From Notolepis coatsorum (Eukaryota; Chordata; Actinopteri; Aulopiformes; Paralepididae), in NCBI GenBank assembly GCA_963971535.1, contig OZ020585.1:22256005-22320004 (forward strand): DNA of 64,000 nt. The letters are read 5' to 3'. Position 1 is the first letter of the stretch. The number at the start of each line of letters is the position of its first letter. The notes beneath the pieces were generated by a model. That model did not search any database, was not told the DNA's origin, and saw only the letters and a program-made list of their open reading frames with translations. Of this stretch, positions 10,787 through 21,851 are shown one piece after another. The position numbers and the translations under genes were made by a program.

Positions 10787-11872
10787 CAGGGTCAGCAACC
10801 TTTACTATCCAAAGAGCCACTTTTCCCCCCTCCCTCAAAATAAAATGCTCAGGGAGCCGCACAACCTATTTACCCTTAAAATGAAGATAACAGTGTATAA
10901 CATTTTATATATCCCCAAGCATACCCCACATTTAGCATAAAATGCCTGACAATTGCATACCCAAAGTAATTTGCGATTTATTATACTTTATACTTATAGC
11001 ACACAGTTTGTTGCATTAATGGAATAATAAAGCAACAAAAAGAAAAAATTTGACTTTTTATTGCTGTTTTTACCTGTTATAACAAAGGAAAACCTCAAAC
11101 GCTTATGAAGAGGAGAAAAAATACTGGCTGTGTAGACCAATTTTTTTTATAAAACACAGAAGAGGAGACAAAACACTGGTGTCTGTAACCGACTTTGAAA
11201 TAAAACCCTGAACTATTCAGGTATATTTGAGTCCTTCCCTTATTTGTGGAACATTTATAAAATAAAAAGTAGTCCACTTTGAAAAAAGACTACCATGTGT
11301 AGACCTACTTTGAAATAAAACACAGAAAAGGAGAAAAAACACTGGCATCTGTAGACCTACTTTGAAATAAAACCCTGAACTATGCAGTTCTATTTGAGTC
11401 CTTCCCTTATTTGTGGAAAATCTATAAAATAAAAAGTAAATTTTTCGTTGTTCGCAAATTTCGCACCACATATCAGGCATACAGGTAAGCCTGCATCGTG
11501 AAAGCAAATTAATCTGGCCACGCTGAATTAAACCCTCTATTTTCTTCAGACTTTCCTTTTTCTGGATTTATCCATGGTTAGCTTACTGGGGGGTCGGAAA
11601 CTCAAGATTAGCCACTTGCAGACAGCGGGGAGTGACGTACTGTATATTTTAGTTGATGAAATATTTTTGTTGACTAAATATTTTAGTTGATGAAATATTT
11701 TTTCATTTCAGTGTCACAGTATGACATCGATCTCCAAAATAAGAGAAAAAAAATAATAAAAAAAGTTTATAAAAAACAAAAAAAATATTATTTCTTTTTT
11801 TGGGCCAGGGAGCCGCAGCTGATTGGCTAAAGAGCCGCATGCGGCTCCGGAGCCGCATGTTGCCGACCTCTG
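10787..11872. mobile_element. Decayed hAT-type element
   Basis: The left end CAGGGTCAGCAACC and the reverse complement of the right end, CAGAGGTCGGCAACATGCGG, are similar inverted ends of the CAGGG(G)TCGGCAACC type common in hAT-Charlie elements. Both subterminal regions carry AGAGCCGC/GAGCCAC motifs. An exact 8-bp target duplication was not found (CATTCCCC against ACTCCAGC). The interior has an internal tandem duplication at 11174-11450 and no intact transposase. A minus-strand remnant with CEICEQRK-like residues near 11450 is too short to call. Confidence 0.6.
11174..11445. repeat. Tandem duplication of about 166 bp inside the hAT element
   Basis: TTTGAAATAAAACCCTGAAC and the following text up to ATAAAATAAAAAGTA occur twice, offset by about 166 bp, with scattered differences. 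Confidence 0.75.
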
Positions 11873-14829
11873 ACTCCAGCCTCTGTCACCCTGCGGCATG
11901 CGCAACCAATAGCGTCGCTGCTAGCCTGGAATGGCGGAGAGCTGAGTGACAGCCCGGCTGACCAATGACCCCCGACTCAGGGTCGCTACAATACATTTGA
12001 ATTAGATCAATGTCCCCAATTTAATGAAGTAATTACAAAGTAAATTAACTGCTCTGAAAATATTTTCCACACTACGTACCTCCTGGATACAGAATCACAG
12101 GGCAGTGATATCCCACCGCTGCCACCAATGTAACTGGTGGTGGTTCTGAACCTGGGACCATAGGATCCACAGGTGGCCCGCCCTAACCAGTTTAAATCTG
12201 TTACCAGGTGCTGGTTGACTGCGACCGGCTCCTCGGTAGTTTACACAATATTGAAGGATATAGTGCTGTTGAGATGTTGAAGGTATTAACTTTAAAACAA
12301 AAAAAACAAAATCACTCTGACGCCCCCCACTACGTTGTGTAAGACGTGATATTCATATATGTGATATAGATATCGCTTCCAGTGCCCTGGATAAGGCAAA
12401 AGGCTACACATTTCAAGGGACACGTGCTATTGAACGCTCCTGATTGGCCGTGTGGTCTCTGAGCGCCAGAAACGTAGGTTCTCACAGAGCGATTTTGTTA
12501 TAGGGATCGCATCCAAAGTCCAAACCCTCGGCTGAATCTTATAAGCCCTTTGCAGCTTCACAAGCTGCCTCTGTGATGTCTGTTTGGTTTTGGGAAATAC
12601 CTTCTTCTTTTTCCCCTCAACAGTTCCCTGACCAATGCATCGCCTGTCAACTGAAGCAGCTCCAGAAAAAAAGAATCGAACGCATCATTGACCGTTTCCT
12701 GCAGATTTATTGAGTAAGGGGATAATGCTGGCATGTTGTCTGCCACGGGAATGAAGAATGTGGAGACATCCTGGCCAAGATGAAGCGGTTATTGAAAGCG
12801 GCTCACGTTGTCTGTACCGGAGCAAGGAGCTTGAGAAACATGAAAAATGGGGGGTAGAGCTCCATGGCAGCCGAGATGAATATTTCTAAAATGTTATCAC
12901 ACAATGTTTTCCTCAACAGTAAAAACATTTATTTTTAAAACATGGAATGATTTAACCAAAGCTGCAAAGCTTTCTTGTTTCACATGCCAGGTCCTTGCTT
13001 TGTGATAAAAAATGTTTTACAGGGATGATCTATTCTTGGGCCATAAACAGCGCACCCCCCGTGGTCGAGTCAAGAGATATCTTTGAGCGAAGTTCCCGCG
13101 AACATCCCGCAAACATGAATCCACTGTGCTCAGAGAGAGAGAGCCTGGGAGTGAGAAAGGAAAGCAACCCCACCAACATGTTCTTCGAAAAAAGGGCCCC
13201 TCTCACTTCGCATGAGCCAACAGATTGCCTATAGGCAGGAAGGAAATTTGTGTAATTTTATGCACAGTCAGTTCCGGTGCTCATCCTCCCCATTGTCGCT
13301 GTGCGTGGTTAATAACAGCATTATTGCCTCTTTTAGCTCAGTGGCAACACAGCCTCATCAACACCCCCCCCCCCCCCTGATTAAACGGAGGCTATAATAG
13401 AGAGAGAGAGGGAGATAGGAGAGAGAGAGGGAGATATGAGAGAGAGAGAGGGGAGAGAGAGAGAAAGGGAGACGAACTGTGGTGGCAACAATGATGATTG
13501 TGCTGTCCCTCAGGCCCCAGGGGACGGCCTGGTTATCTCTGATGATGACTCTCCTTTTATGACCAAAACGACCTGACAGTGGGAAGCTCTGTGTGGTGCA
13601 ACAGGTCCCTGGGAGATGGATGGGCTTCCCGCGTGGACCCTGGAGAACGCAGCAGACGCGCTGTGAATTATAATAATAACATTGATAAAGGCCGCTTTGT
13701 TTGGGATTTCATCCAATTGCCTGTTAATGCGGGATTTCTCCATCTTTAAAGGGACATACCAGGAGGAAGTGGCTTTACACCCACGCCAGGTGCACACTAG
13801 CCTGTGGTATAGGGGGGGGGGGTCTAACCCTTGATCCAACAGTATCAAACATCTTTACCTGTTAAATCCTTGGAATTTGCAGCGCTGATTTCCTGAAAGA
13901 GCGGAATGGAGGCTTGTTAAATGAGATCGTACGGTGCACGCTCCGGTGAACAGGGCAATAATTGCCTCCCTGCTCGGTTCATATCCTGTTGCTTTGCCTT
14001 TTTATTTTTTGGACGGCTGGCAGGCATTTGGGAACCTCCCACCCGCACCTGAGGATCTTCATTAAAATGAGGGAGAGGCTCCCGTTTCTTACATCACTGC
14101 CTTCACACTCGCCGCCGTTGTTGGCAACAGGTTCGTGTGAATACATCCATTAAATTGGATTCCTGGCCTATGGGGAGTGACAGGCGGAGGAGATGTGATC
14201 CAGCCAAGGCAAAGCGGAATGATGCACGTTCTGGGATGTGTGTGTGTGGGGTGGGGTGGCTTGGGGAACAGGAATACAGTCCTGTGGTAATAACATGGCT
14301 ATTCTGCTTAAGCCCCAATTTCCACAGTCCGGCCCACTGATGTGCTTTAGACACAGTGGATTTGGGGGGTTGGGGGAGGGGGCTACTCACAATGAGATGG
14401 CTCTGAGGCTGGGCTCCAGCTTTAGAGCTGCAGAATCTTCCCCAGGAGGAGTATGTTTTTTTTTTTTTGCTGGGTAAGTAGGTAAACACAATTATTTCCC
14501 CACTGACATACTTAGCATATGTGTAATTCAGCTGGACTCATCCGTTTTTTGTTACTCTTCCAGGGTTTTAAAGGGGAGATGAAGCATTGAACAATGTGAT
14601 CCTAGTTTGTTTGTTGTGTACCTTGTGTAAGACAGGGTCCTATAATCAAATGTGAAATCCTGCTTATTTGTCTGAAAACTCAAAATATATTTCCCTGTTT
14701 TCCCCATGGGCGGCGCCATTTTAGATGGTGACATCACGGTGATGGTTTGTGCTGGCTCCTGGTTTACACTGCTGGTTAACTACCTAGTAAACATGGAGTG
14801 TCTTGAAGGTCAGTCAGTAAATGCAACGT
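11873..14829. other. Single-copy-looking non-coding stretch
   Basis: About 2.9 kb with no recognisable transposon and no convincing exon. It holds a poly-C run (~13367-13377), a GA-rich microsatellite (~13398-13475), a poly-G run (~13813-13822) and a T run (~14457-14468). Parts such as 13850-14050 have the even, non-repetitive composition of intergenic or possibly conserved non-coding DNA. Conservation cannot be judged from one sequence. Confidence 0.4.
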
Positions 14830-15251
14830 TACCTACCACGGGTTACGGGTGGTTCTTTTTGTATTGCTCCCGGCTGTTCAAACAAATTTTGCCGCGTGAA
14901 AGAGAGGAAAGTTGGTTCATTTCCACAAACTACCAGTGACTACCAGTGTTGTTGGCGCGTTGGCTGGCTGCACTCAAGCGGCGCGATCCGCCTGTTGGAC
15001 AGGAGACGAAGATCTGCAGTGAACATTTCATTGCCTCGGATTATGTTGTTGAGGGGGCCTTTGAAGAGGATGGGAGGTTTGTCCAGAAGACCACTAATCA
15101 GCTGAAGCCCGATGCGGTTCCCTCGGTCTTCGACTTCAGTGGCTATAGTGCAGGAGAGACAAGACAGACCAGACCAGGCAGTTCGACCAGCGTCAGCCCT
15201 GCGCCGGAGAGACAGAGCTCAAAGACGCGCTTGTACCGCAAAAAAGCGAGA
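14830..15251 (+). pseudogene. THAP-domain exon of a Kolobok-type transposase gene
   Basis: The start of a THAP zinc finger is read as CIAPGCSNKFCRVKERKV. After a one-base frame change near 14940 it continues with RWLAALKRRDPP, CSEHF and AVPSVF. This gives the C2CH signature (CX4C...CX2H) with the conserved W and the AVPxxF box of THAP domains, which bind DNA. A splice-donor-like GAG|GTATAA lies at about 15251. THAP domains at the N-terminus are typical of Kolobok and P-element transposases. The later DGRYDSPGF block points to Kolobok. The frame change makes this copy a pseudogene unless it is a sequence error. Confidence 0.75.
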
Positions 15252-15386
15252 GGTATAATCAGGGGTGTTGGATCAGTGTTTCGCATATCATCTTTGCAGA
15301 CTGTCTATATTTAGACTAGCCACCTGTAGTGATATGCAGTAGGTACTATAACGTTAGCTTTCTGTATCATAACGTTAGCTTATTAA

Positions 15387-16620
15387 CACTTTAATCGCCG
15401 GAGACGCCGAAACTCGTCTTTCCCCGCCATGCTCATTCTGCCGAAGACGCCGTAACACGTCTTTGATATCAATATTTCAAAAATATGTGATCTAAATCAT
15501 ATTTCTCCCCCAGGGACCTGAGATATACTGCTGAGCTCCACTCAACTCTCTAACGGTTCAAGAGCGCCATCTGGTGGCCGATCGGGGGATCGCCCAGGGG
15601 AGAAACAGGTTGTAGAAGCTGGTGCTCATTTCAATTCGGTCCGATCACTCGCTATATATGGCTGCTTTTTTTTATATAGCGCTTTTATCCAAAGCGCTTT
15701 ACAATTTGTTACTCACATTTTACCCATTCACTCACACATTCACTCACACATTCACACACCGACGGCGGAAGCAACCATGCAAGGTGCCAACCTGCTCATC
15801 GGGAGCAATTAGGGGTTAAGTGTCTTGCTCAAGGACACATCGACACGCTGCCCGGGAGGAGCGGGAATCGAACCGGGAACCTCCGGATTGCCAGACGACT
15901 GCTCTACCTCCCGAGCCACTGTCGCCCCAGGTCGCCCCTAGGTCCCGGGACTCGAGCTCGACACAATACATAGCGATCCGTTGCCAATAACTCGATAAAC
16001 AACATGATTTGGACGTATATACTATTATACAACCTGGAAATGGATCGGGTATTTCTCCATCCCATAATAGAAAAAATTCTGTTCCACGCTCATCTGCCAG
16101 CGGCGCGAGGAAGCTACGGTGAGTTTCAGCGTTATTTTCTAATGTCCTCTATACTAACTGCTCTAATGATCATATCACCCACACTAGATGAATGATATAA
16201 CGTTGCCCACGGAATTATAAACGACCCCCCGCCCATCCGGTCAACATCAGATCATACGTAGTAACTTCTAGAACTACGTGCAGTTGACATTTTTTATCTG
16301 GCACCGATCGCTATCAAACTGTATTTGATCATCAATATAATGCATTTAGGGCTATAAATCAAGTTCTGGAGAAAGCTGCAGAAAACGATAAAAACATACT
16401 TATACTTTAGACCGTATTTTAGTATGAATATGTGAATGAAAAAGTATAACGTTGCTACACCCTGAACAATAGATATAGGACATTGAATGGGCCATAATAA
16501 TGTCAATTTAGCAATACAATTTAAAAAGTTATAGCCCTGCAAAGAAGGGGAACTTCTCCATAGACAAATAGAGCTGGCTAGGGATGGTAAATTATGAATT
16601 TAACCATGGCGATCAAAGTG
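15387..16620 (+). mobile_element. TTAA-type piggyBac-like element, subfamily B (copy B1), with SINE inside
   Basis: TTAA at 15383-15386 is followed by CACTTTAATCGCC. The right end GGCGATCAAAGTG abuts TTAA at 16621-16624. Removing the internal SINE leaves about 957 bp, the same length as copy B2 (51736-52687), to which it aligns throughout. A short coding exon (ATG at 16004; MIWTYILLYNLEMDRV) runs 115 nt to a donor-like G|GTGAGT at 16119. Copy B2 keeps this with identical length. It lies in the intron between the THAP exon and the next Kolobok exon. Confidence 0.8.
15660..15933 (-). mobile_element. tRNA-derived SINE (family S2) with L2-like tail
   Basis: Read on the minus strand it begins GGGGCGACAGTGGCTCGG, with B-box GGTTCGATTCCC. 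It contains the teleost-typical block TGTCCTTGAGCAAGACACTT and ends in AAGCGCTATATAAA, a tail shared with L2-like LINE 3' ends. It splits TTAA copy B1: the flanks CACTCG and GTCCCGGGACTCGAGCTCG match uninterrupted sequence in copy B2. No clean target duplication is visible. Confidence 0.85.
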
Positions 16621-16624
16621 TTAA

Positions 16625-17096
16625 ATGACTAGTCTCACCTGATACTTTCTGTATCATAACGTTAGTCATAAATGTCATTATGAATTGAAAATGGGGCACC
16701 CTGATGTAAACAAGACGAAAGTCTTTCTATGTGTATTGAGCCGTACTGTATTGTACCCATTCTGCAATCTGTTAATTCAATTCAATTCAATCAATCAATC
16801 TAGTCCTAGCCGAGTAGCAAAACAAAGTAAAGGCGAGTTATTTCAAACACACGATTTACCTTCCACTCCCTAACATTACGCCCCTGTTTATAATAGTCTG
16901 GTTTTAGCATTATAGTCCCGTTTAAGCATGTACCAGAAGTGCAAAAGAAGTATTATTAGCAGTGAAGTGCAGTAGGCCATGTTTTTGGCTATATTTATAT
17001 GTATGTATGCTATGTATATCATAATAAATAGACTAAACGCTAGGAAATGCAGAGTAAACAGTGTGAATGTTTAGACAGTAACTTGTACTATTAATT
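16625..17096. other. Unassigned intronic-looking sequence
   Basis: No feature was recognised apart from a short (attca/atca)n run near 16775-16800. It lies between the TTAA element and the palindrome inside the Kolobok locus. Confidence 0.4.
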
Positions 17097-17291
17097 ATGA
17101 ATAGAAATGTCAAAGCACTGTCAATAGCAAAGCTACTCAGAAGCAGAATACCAGCTGATGTCAGCTGTGCACTGGGTGTTCAGCTGGAATTCTGCTTTGA
17201 CAGCTTTGCTATTGACAGTGCTTTGTCTGGCTTATGTATTCCTAGATGCTATGCGATGATGGTCACTGCTTTCTCTCGAGTGTTCCCTTAG
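17097..17291. repeat. Palindrome built from the Kolobok gene's own 3' coding end
   Basis: CAAAGCACTGTCAATAGCAA near 17110 returns as its reverse complement near 17205-17224, forming a hairpin of about 120 bp. Translated on the minus strand, 17290-17200 reads EKAVTI...[13 protein letters not shown], nearly the same as the C-terminus of the transposase frame ending at 20553 ([18 protein letters not shown]). A piece of the gene's 3' end was therefore copied, inverted, into its own intron. Confidence 0.75.
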
Positions 17292-17519
17292 TGCTACTGA
17301 GATCCCGAGCATCCTTTCTGAAGCTGAAGTCTTTTCCCACCTGCTCCTGAGGTACTCCAGTTTCCGGTGTGGATCACTCTGTCACTCTTTCCAGTTTTCT
17401 TCAGCAGCTGTTTGTCCAGGACCATCTTCTACTAAGTTTCAACAGCTCGGGGGATCGGGAATATATAGTAGGTTGGTAAAATTATTTATCTAAGAATGAT
17501 CTTCTACACTCCCCAAAGG

Positions 17520-18186
17520 TCAGAGAAGAATTGTTGGTGGAGGAGCCGGAGACAGGAGGTGTGGAGATCAACCACGTGCATGCCAGTACTCAGACTGATC
17601 TGATGGATGAGAGTAATGGATTTGTGAGCAACGGCACAGTCACTGATGACATAGGCAATAGGTTAATAGTCACCAATGACCATTCCTACTGTACATCAGT
17701 AGATTACTTAAATATGATTGACATGCCATTGCCAATAGCATCATCATCACCACAGCACAGTGAGGTGTGCATGAGCAGTGATAGTTCAGGTGAGGAGCAA
17801 AGTGCAGAGGACATGAGCATAAATTACTCTGATGAGGAATTTCAACTAAGTGAAGAAAGTGAAATGGTGTAGAGGACATAGAGGAGGAAGAGCCTAATCT
17901 CTCAGAAAATATTGTAAATACTAAGGAGCTGCTGAAACTGTTAAATGTGTGTCACTGGGAGAGTTGCAGGAAATGTCTTTTGGAGTCACCAACACTTAAA
18001 AAAAGTGGATTCGGTTTGACAGTTAAAACCAAGTGCATCAATGGTCACAGCATGGCATTCCCAGCCTGTGCTGAGAAGATGTGTGATGGAGTGCAATGTG
18101 TCTATTCCTGCAGCAGTGTTTGTAACAGGGAATGAGTGTACACCTTTCCTAGAGGTCTGTGAAACAATTGGCTTGCAGAGCCTCTC
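17520..18186 (+). pseudogene. Kolobok-type transposase, acidic linker and cysteine-rich region
   Basis: After an acceptor-like CCCCAAAG at about 17518 the frame encodes an acidic, serine-rich linker (LVEEPETGG...HASTQTD...), changes frame near 17868, and continues through CHWESCRKC and VKTKCINGHSMAFPAC to SIPAAVFVTGN and ETIGLQSLSK. The KxxCxNGHxxxW/F-like block and the following AAV.TSGN-like block are typical of this transposase group. The segment is interrupted at codon level by the Harbinger MITE starting at 18190 and resumes at 18988. At least two frame changes show that it is not functional. Confidence 0.65.
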
Positions 18187-18189
18187 TAA

Positions 18190-18987
18190 GGCCATGTTTA
18201 GACAGGAACGCTTGCGGGTGAAACCGGCAAAATATTTCTTCGAATGTGCCTTTTGTTTATATGGCAACAGCGTTTTTGCGGGGAGAATCCGCAAAAAAGT
18301 GAGACCACCTTCCTGGGTGGAAATCCTAGAAACGATAAACCTTCACGCTATCATCTGAACAGTCAAACCGCATAAAACTATGACGAAAGGGTTCTCAAGG
18401 CTCTCGTCGCGTACTGCTTACATCACAGGCATGCGCCAGTAGCCTAGAAGCGTAAACAAAGCATGTCTGATTCTATCCATGGCGATCACCTGAAGGCTAC
18501 ATTGGCAGTACTTTTAAATACACAAGAATCAGTCCCGCGGCTATCGCAACTATTAGTGAATGGAGCCACTGTCTGTGAGTGACTCTGCTTTGGTCCAATC
18601 TCATTCCCCCACCCACAGTCTGCGAATCAGAGGCAGAGTAGGGCAGGTCTTCACAGCACGTATGGTTGTCTCAACGACCTGAGGCAGTGTAGCGTATGGG
18701 TTGCGTGAATATTTTCCCTAACGGAGTCCTCATTTGTGCAGGCTACCGCCCTAACGGAGTTGCACTTCCGCGTTCGGTTTGCGCGATCTGATTGGCCACT
18801 GACGTTTCTGGTCATGTGACATCTGCGCCAATCGTGTGACAGCGGGGCTCCGTCGTCTCGAGTCTTTATAGCCTCGTCTGCATGCAGAATTCCATCTCAA
18901 AACACTAGTCTAAACGCAACATTAAAAGTGAGACCGCAAGACGACTTTTGCGGTTTCTGTTCAGACTCTCTCCGTCTAAACATGGCC
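18190..18987. mobile_element. PIF/Harbinger-type MITE with TAA target duplication
   Basis: The ends are perfect inverted repeats, GGCCATGTTTAGAC and GTCTAAACATGGCC. TAA at 18187-18189 and 18988-18990 is the 3-bp TWA duplication typical of PIF/Harbinger. Length is 798 bp with no transposase. If the element and one TAA are left out, the Kolobok frame reads straight across. Confidence 0.9.
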
Positions 18988-19164
18988 TAAGAGGCAGTGG
19001 TTCAACATACAGAAGGCCTATGTCATTCCTGAAGTAGAGGAAAAATGGTCTGTACACAATGAGGCAATAATGAATGCAGCTGCTGATGAACCCCTGGTCG
19101 TTTCTGGTGATGGGAGGTATGACAGCCCGGGTTTTCACCGAGGTGAAAAACAGTTACTGGTTAG
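18988..19164 (+). pseudogene. Kolobok-type transposase, catalytic-start segment (DGRYDSPGF)
   Basis: The frame reads QWFNIQKAYVIPEVEEKWSV, then VVSGDGRYDSPGF, the conserved acidic-residue block of Kolobok-type transposases, and after a one-base change near 19140 EVKNSYWL. It is cut by a hAT MITE within the codons for YWL/EVEG. Confidence 0.75.
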
Positions 19165-19640
19165 TAGGGCTGACCTTCGAATATTTTTTTTGGAATTCGA
19201 AGCTTCGGGGCCGAGATTCGATTTTAATTCGAAGCTTCGAAATAATTTTTTTTACATACATAAATTGTTTTGTATTTTTAATTTTTTTTTTTAATGTTGT
19301 GGGACTTGTACAGCACTTTGTTCAACTTTGTCAGTGCTGTAAAGTTTAAACCTTTTTAAATCTTAGACAAACGAAACACTTTGCTTTCATGAAATATTGT
19401 AAGCCGTCATTCGAGGCTTTATAAAAGCAGCACAATGAACACAAATCTGTCAGTGCCGAGTCCGACCTCATCTTGAATAACAAACAGCATTGCTTGTTGT
19501 AATTAACAAAGAGAGGCAGAGTTGTTTTTGCAAAAAAAATTATAAAAAGATATTCGTATTTTTTTTATAATACAATTTTATTTTCATATTCGAATCCCAT
19601 GCCTATCGAACGAATCTTCAAAGTATTTAAGACAGCCCTA
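19165..19640. mobile_element. hAT-type MITE with 8-bp target duplication CTGGTTAG
   Basis: Inverted ends TAGGGCTGACCTTCGAA and TAGGGCTGTCTTAAAT flank 476 bp of AT-rich sequence with repeated TTCGAAGCTTCG motifs. CTGGTTAG occurs at 19157-19164 and 19641-19648, an exact 8-bp duplication as made by hAT transposases. Leaving out the element and one duplication keeps the Kolobok reading frame. A likely relative is at 31908-32119. Confidence 0.92.
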
Positions 19641-20556
19641 CTGGTTAGAGGTAGAAGGTCTGATGAGATGCCTTGCTAAGCTGGAAGACTATGGGGTCTC
19701 CGTCTCAGTGCTAGCAACTGACTGCCATCCATCTGTCCAGAAAGTAATGAGAGAGGAGCATGACAACATCAAACATGAATATGATCTGTGGCATATAGTG
19801 AAAAATATGAAGAAGAGTCTGTTGAAGTGCCAAAGTGAGGACCTACTCGAGTGGATCAGGATGGTTACAAACCACCTGTGGTACTGTGCAACCACATGTG
19901 ATGGAAGTGCAAGCAGGCTGAAAGAGAAGTGGATGTCTGTGCTTCACCACATCACCAACGTGCACAACTGGAACTCAGGGGAGACAATGACAAAATGTGA
20001 GCACCCTCCCTACAGTCCTGAAGAGGAAAGCCTACGGCCATGGCTCGATCCTGGCTCTGCTGCTTTTGCTCATCTCAAGAAGGTGGTCCAAGACAAACTG
20101 CTGATGAAGAAACTGGACAAAGTGACAGACGGAATCCACACCAGACAACTTGAGAGCCTCCACTCCCTCTACACCAAGTATGCAACAAAAAGAAAAAAGT
20201 TCATGAGAGCAAGCTTTGAGGCTCGACTTCATGTAGCTGCGCTGGACCACAACCTCAATGTGATCAGAGAAACGGCAAAAACAAAAGAAGGAGAGGAACA
20301 AATGAAGCACTACTTTTCTAAGGCTTCTGGGCAGCATGTGGTGGCACCTGTGAAGATGGCAAAAGACTACAGCTTCAGAAAGGACATTGTGGCAGGAACA
20401 CTGAAGCGCTGCGAGGCAATCTCCATCCGGGCAGCACTAAGGGAGCATGCAACAGAGAAGGCAGTGACCATCGCGCAGCATAAAGGAATCCAGAAACCAG
20501 ACAAGGCACTTTCAATAGCGAAACACCTTAGTAGATTTCCAGCCGATCACTAACTA
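19641..20556 (+). pseudogene. Kolobok-type transposase, C-terminal domain
   Basis: About 296 residues follow an internal Met at 19663 without a stop until 20553. Visible blocks are [33 protein letters not shown] (the DxWH..K motif of Kolobok-type transposases), [14 protein letters not shown] and a basic C-terminus. The enzyme would cut and join transposon ends at TTAA sites. This segment is intact, but the upstream gene is split by three insertions and several frame changes. I cannot tell from one copy whether it was a mobile element or a domesticated gene. Confidence 0.75.
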
Positions 20557-20639
20557 ACACTAGGCAGTTTTTTTTTACCGGACCAAGGTAGCAGACCAGC
20601 ATGTGGCAATTTACATGTTCGAAAAGGAGTAGGAAGAAG

Positions 20640-21240
20640 TATGTACACTTATTTAATCCTATCCCTTTTCCACTACTCAAATGAGTGTACTAATTTAAAA
20701 CATTTCAAAACAAATATATATATATGCAAAACTAAAAACAAAAACTATATATATGCAAAACATGAAAGAAATAAATATCAAGTCCCTTCCTCATCCCTGT
20801 ACCTCGTGAACATAATTTCCTTATAAATCAGTTTGAATTGTCTCATATTTGGACATTGCTTTAGCACCACATTCAGACTGTTCCACAGTTTCACTCCACA
20901 TATTGAGATGCAGTGTCTTCTCATGGTAGTACGTACACTAAGAACTTTTAAATTGAGTTCTCCCCTCAGATTATAACCCCCCTCCCTATCAAAGAACAGT
21001 TCTTGAATGTTTCCTGGAAGTACATGACCTTTTGCTTTATACATTAATTGTGCCGTTTTAAATTCCACAAGATCATTTAACTTTAATGTTTTTGACTTTA
21101 AAAATAATATGTTTGTGTGATCACGATAACCTGCAATGTGAACTATCCTTATGGCCCTTTTTTTTATCACGAATTTCAAGTTCAAATTTCAGTCTAATGG
21201 CAACCAAAAAAAGTTCAAAGCAACAGTTATTACAAAACAG
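20640..21240 (-). pseudogene. LINE 3' end (I/Jockey- or CR1-like RT C-terminus and 3' UTR)
   Basis: The minus-strand frame 21185-20778 encodes about 135 residues, including KRAIRIVHIAGYRDHTNILF and KLWNSLNVVLKQCPNMRQFK. The first is the post-RT KKAIRII...Y..HT segment of several non-LTR RT families. The 3' UTR (20777-20640) holds the AAAAGGAGTAGGAAGAAGT and TTATTTAATCCTA motifs common in fish LINE tails. The RT domain itself is absent. The clade assignment is uncertain. Confidence 0.7.
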
Positions 21241-21487
21241 AGTTTTGTTCATGTTTTAGCAGACATAATTAGCCTTTCTTTTCAATGAGATTTTGAATTT
21301 TGATGTTATTTAATCCATTAATAAACATTTGATTATTCCATTGTTTTATCCATGTTTCCTTTTGTGCATACATTGCAAGTGTTATGACCAATAATAAGGG
21401 AATGAGGGGTAAAATAATAATAATAATAACAGTCTTATGAGAATGAAGGATCATAAAACAATTACATTTTTACAAGTCATTGTAGTA
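21241..21487. other. Sequence 3' of the P2X7-like gene, unassigned
   Basis: AT-rich with a (taa)n run near 21411-21428. It probably contains the 3' UTR of the minus-strand gene that ends at 21488, but no clear poly(A) signal was chosen. Confidence 0.3.
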
Positions 21488-21693
21488 CTAAAATCCAACA
21501 TATTCCAAGGATGGGAAGACATTCCTGATGGCATTGACAGCACATGCCGGGAGTGGAATTCTGTTCCTCCTCCCCAGATGACCTCTGGACCAAAGTGTGA
21601 ACTGCCTGTAGGCTGTCAGCCTGAAAAGACTGACAGAGAAAGGGAAAATACGTGTTCTTAGCATACACAGCATGGAATGCATTCTATAACCTG

Positions 21694-21851
21694 GGCCCTC
21701 ATTACAGAAAAAAATCCTAACAGCTTGTCCACGGATTCTACCCTAAATTTGGTTAGGAAAACATCTTTCTGTAATACCGAAATGCCTGAATGCCATCCTA
21801 TCCTCAAAGAAGATAGGCTTTTAGACTTAGGATGTTTCTGTAATGAGGCCT
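21694..21851. mobile_element. Short palindromic MITE in the intron of the P2X7-like gene
   Basis: Ends GGCCCTCATTACAGAAA and TTTCTGTAATGAGGCC are near-perfect inverted repeats, with a second nested pair around GGTTAGGAAAACATCTTTCTG. About 158 bp. The target duplication is not clear. Confidence 0.65.

Noticed and set aside
12558-12746. Minus-strand 62-codon frame (MADNMPALSPYS...)
   Set aside because: No domain, no splice context and no supporting neighbour.
13398-13475. CRISPR-like or structured repeat
   Set aside because: It is a simple GA-rich microsatellite without spacers.
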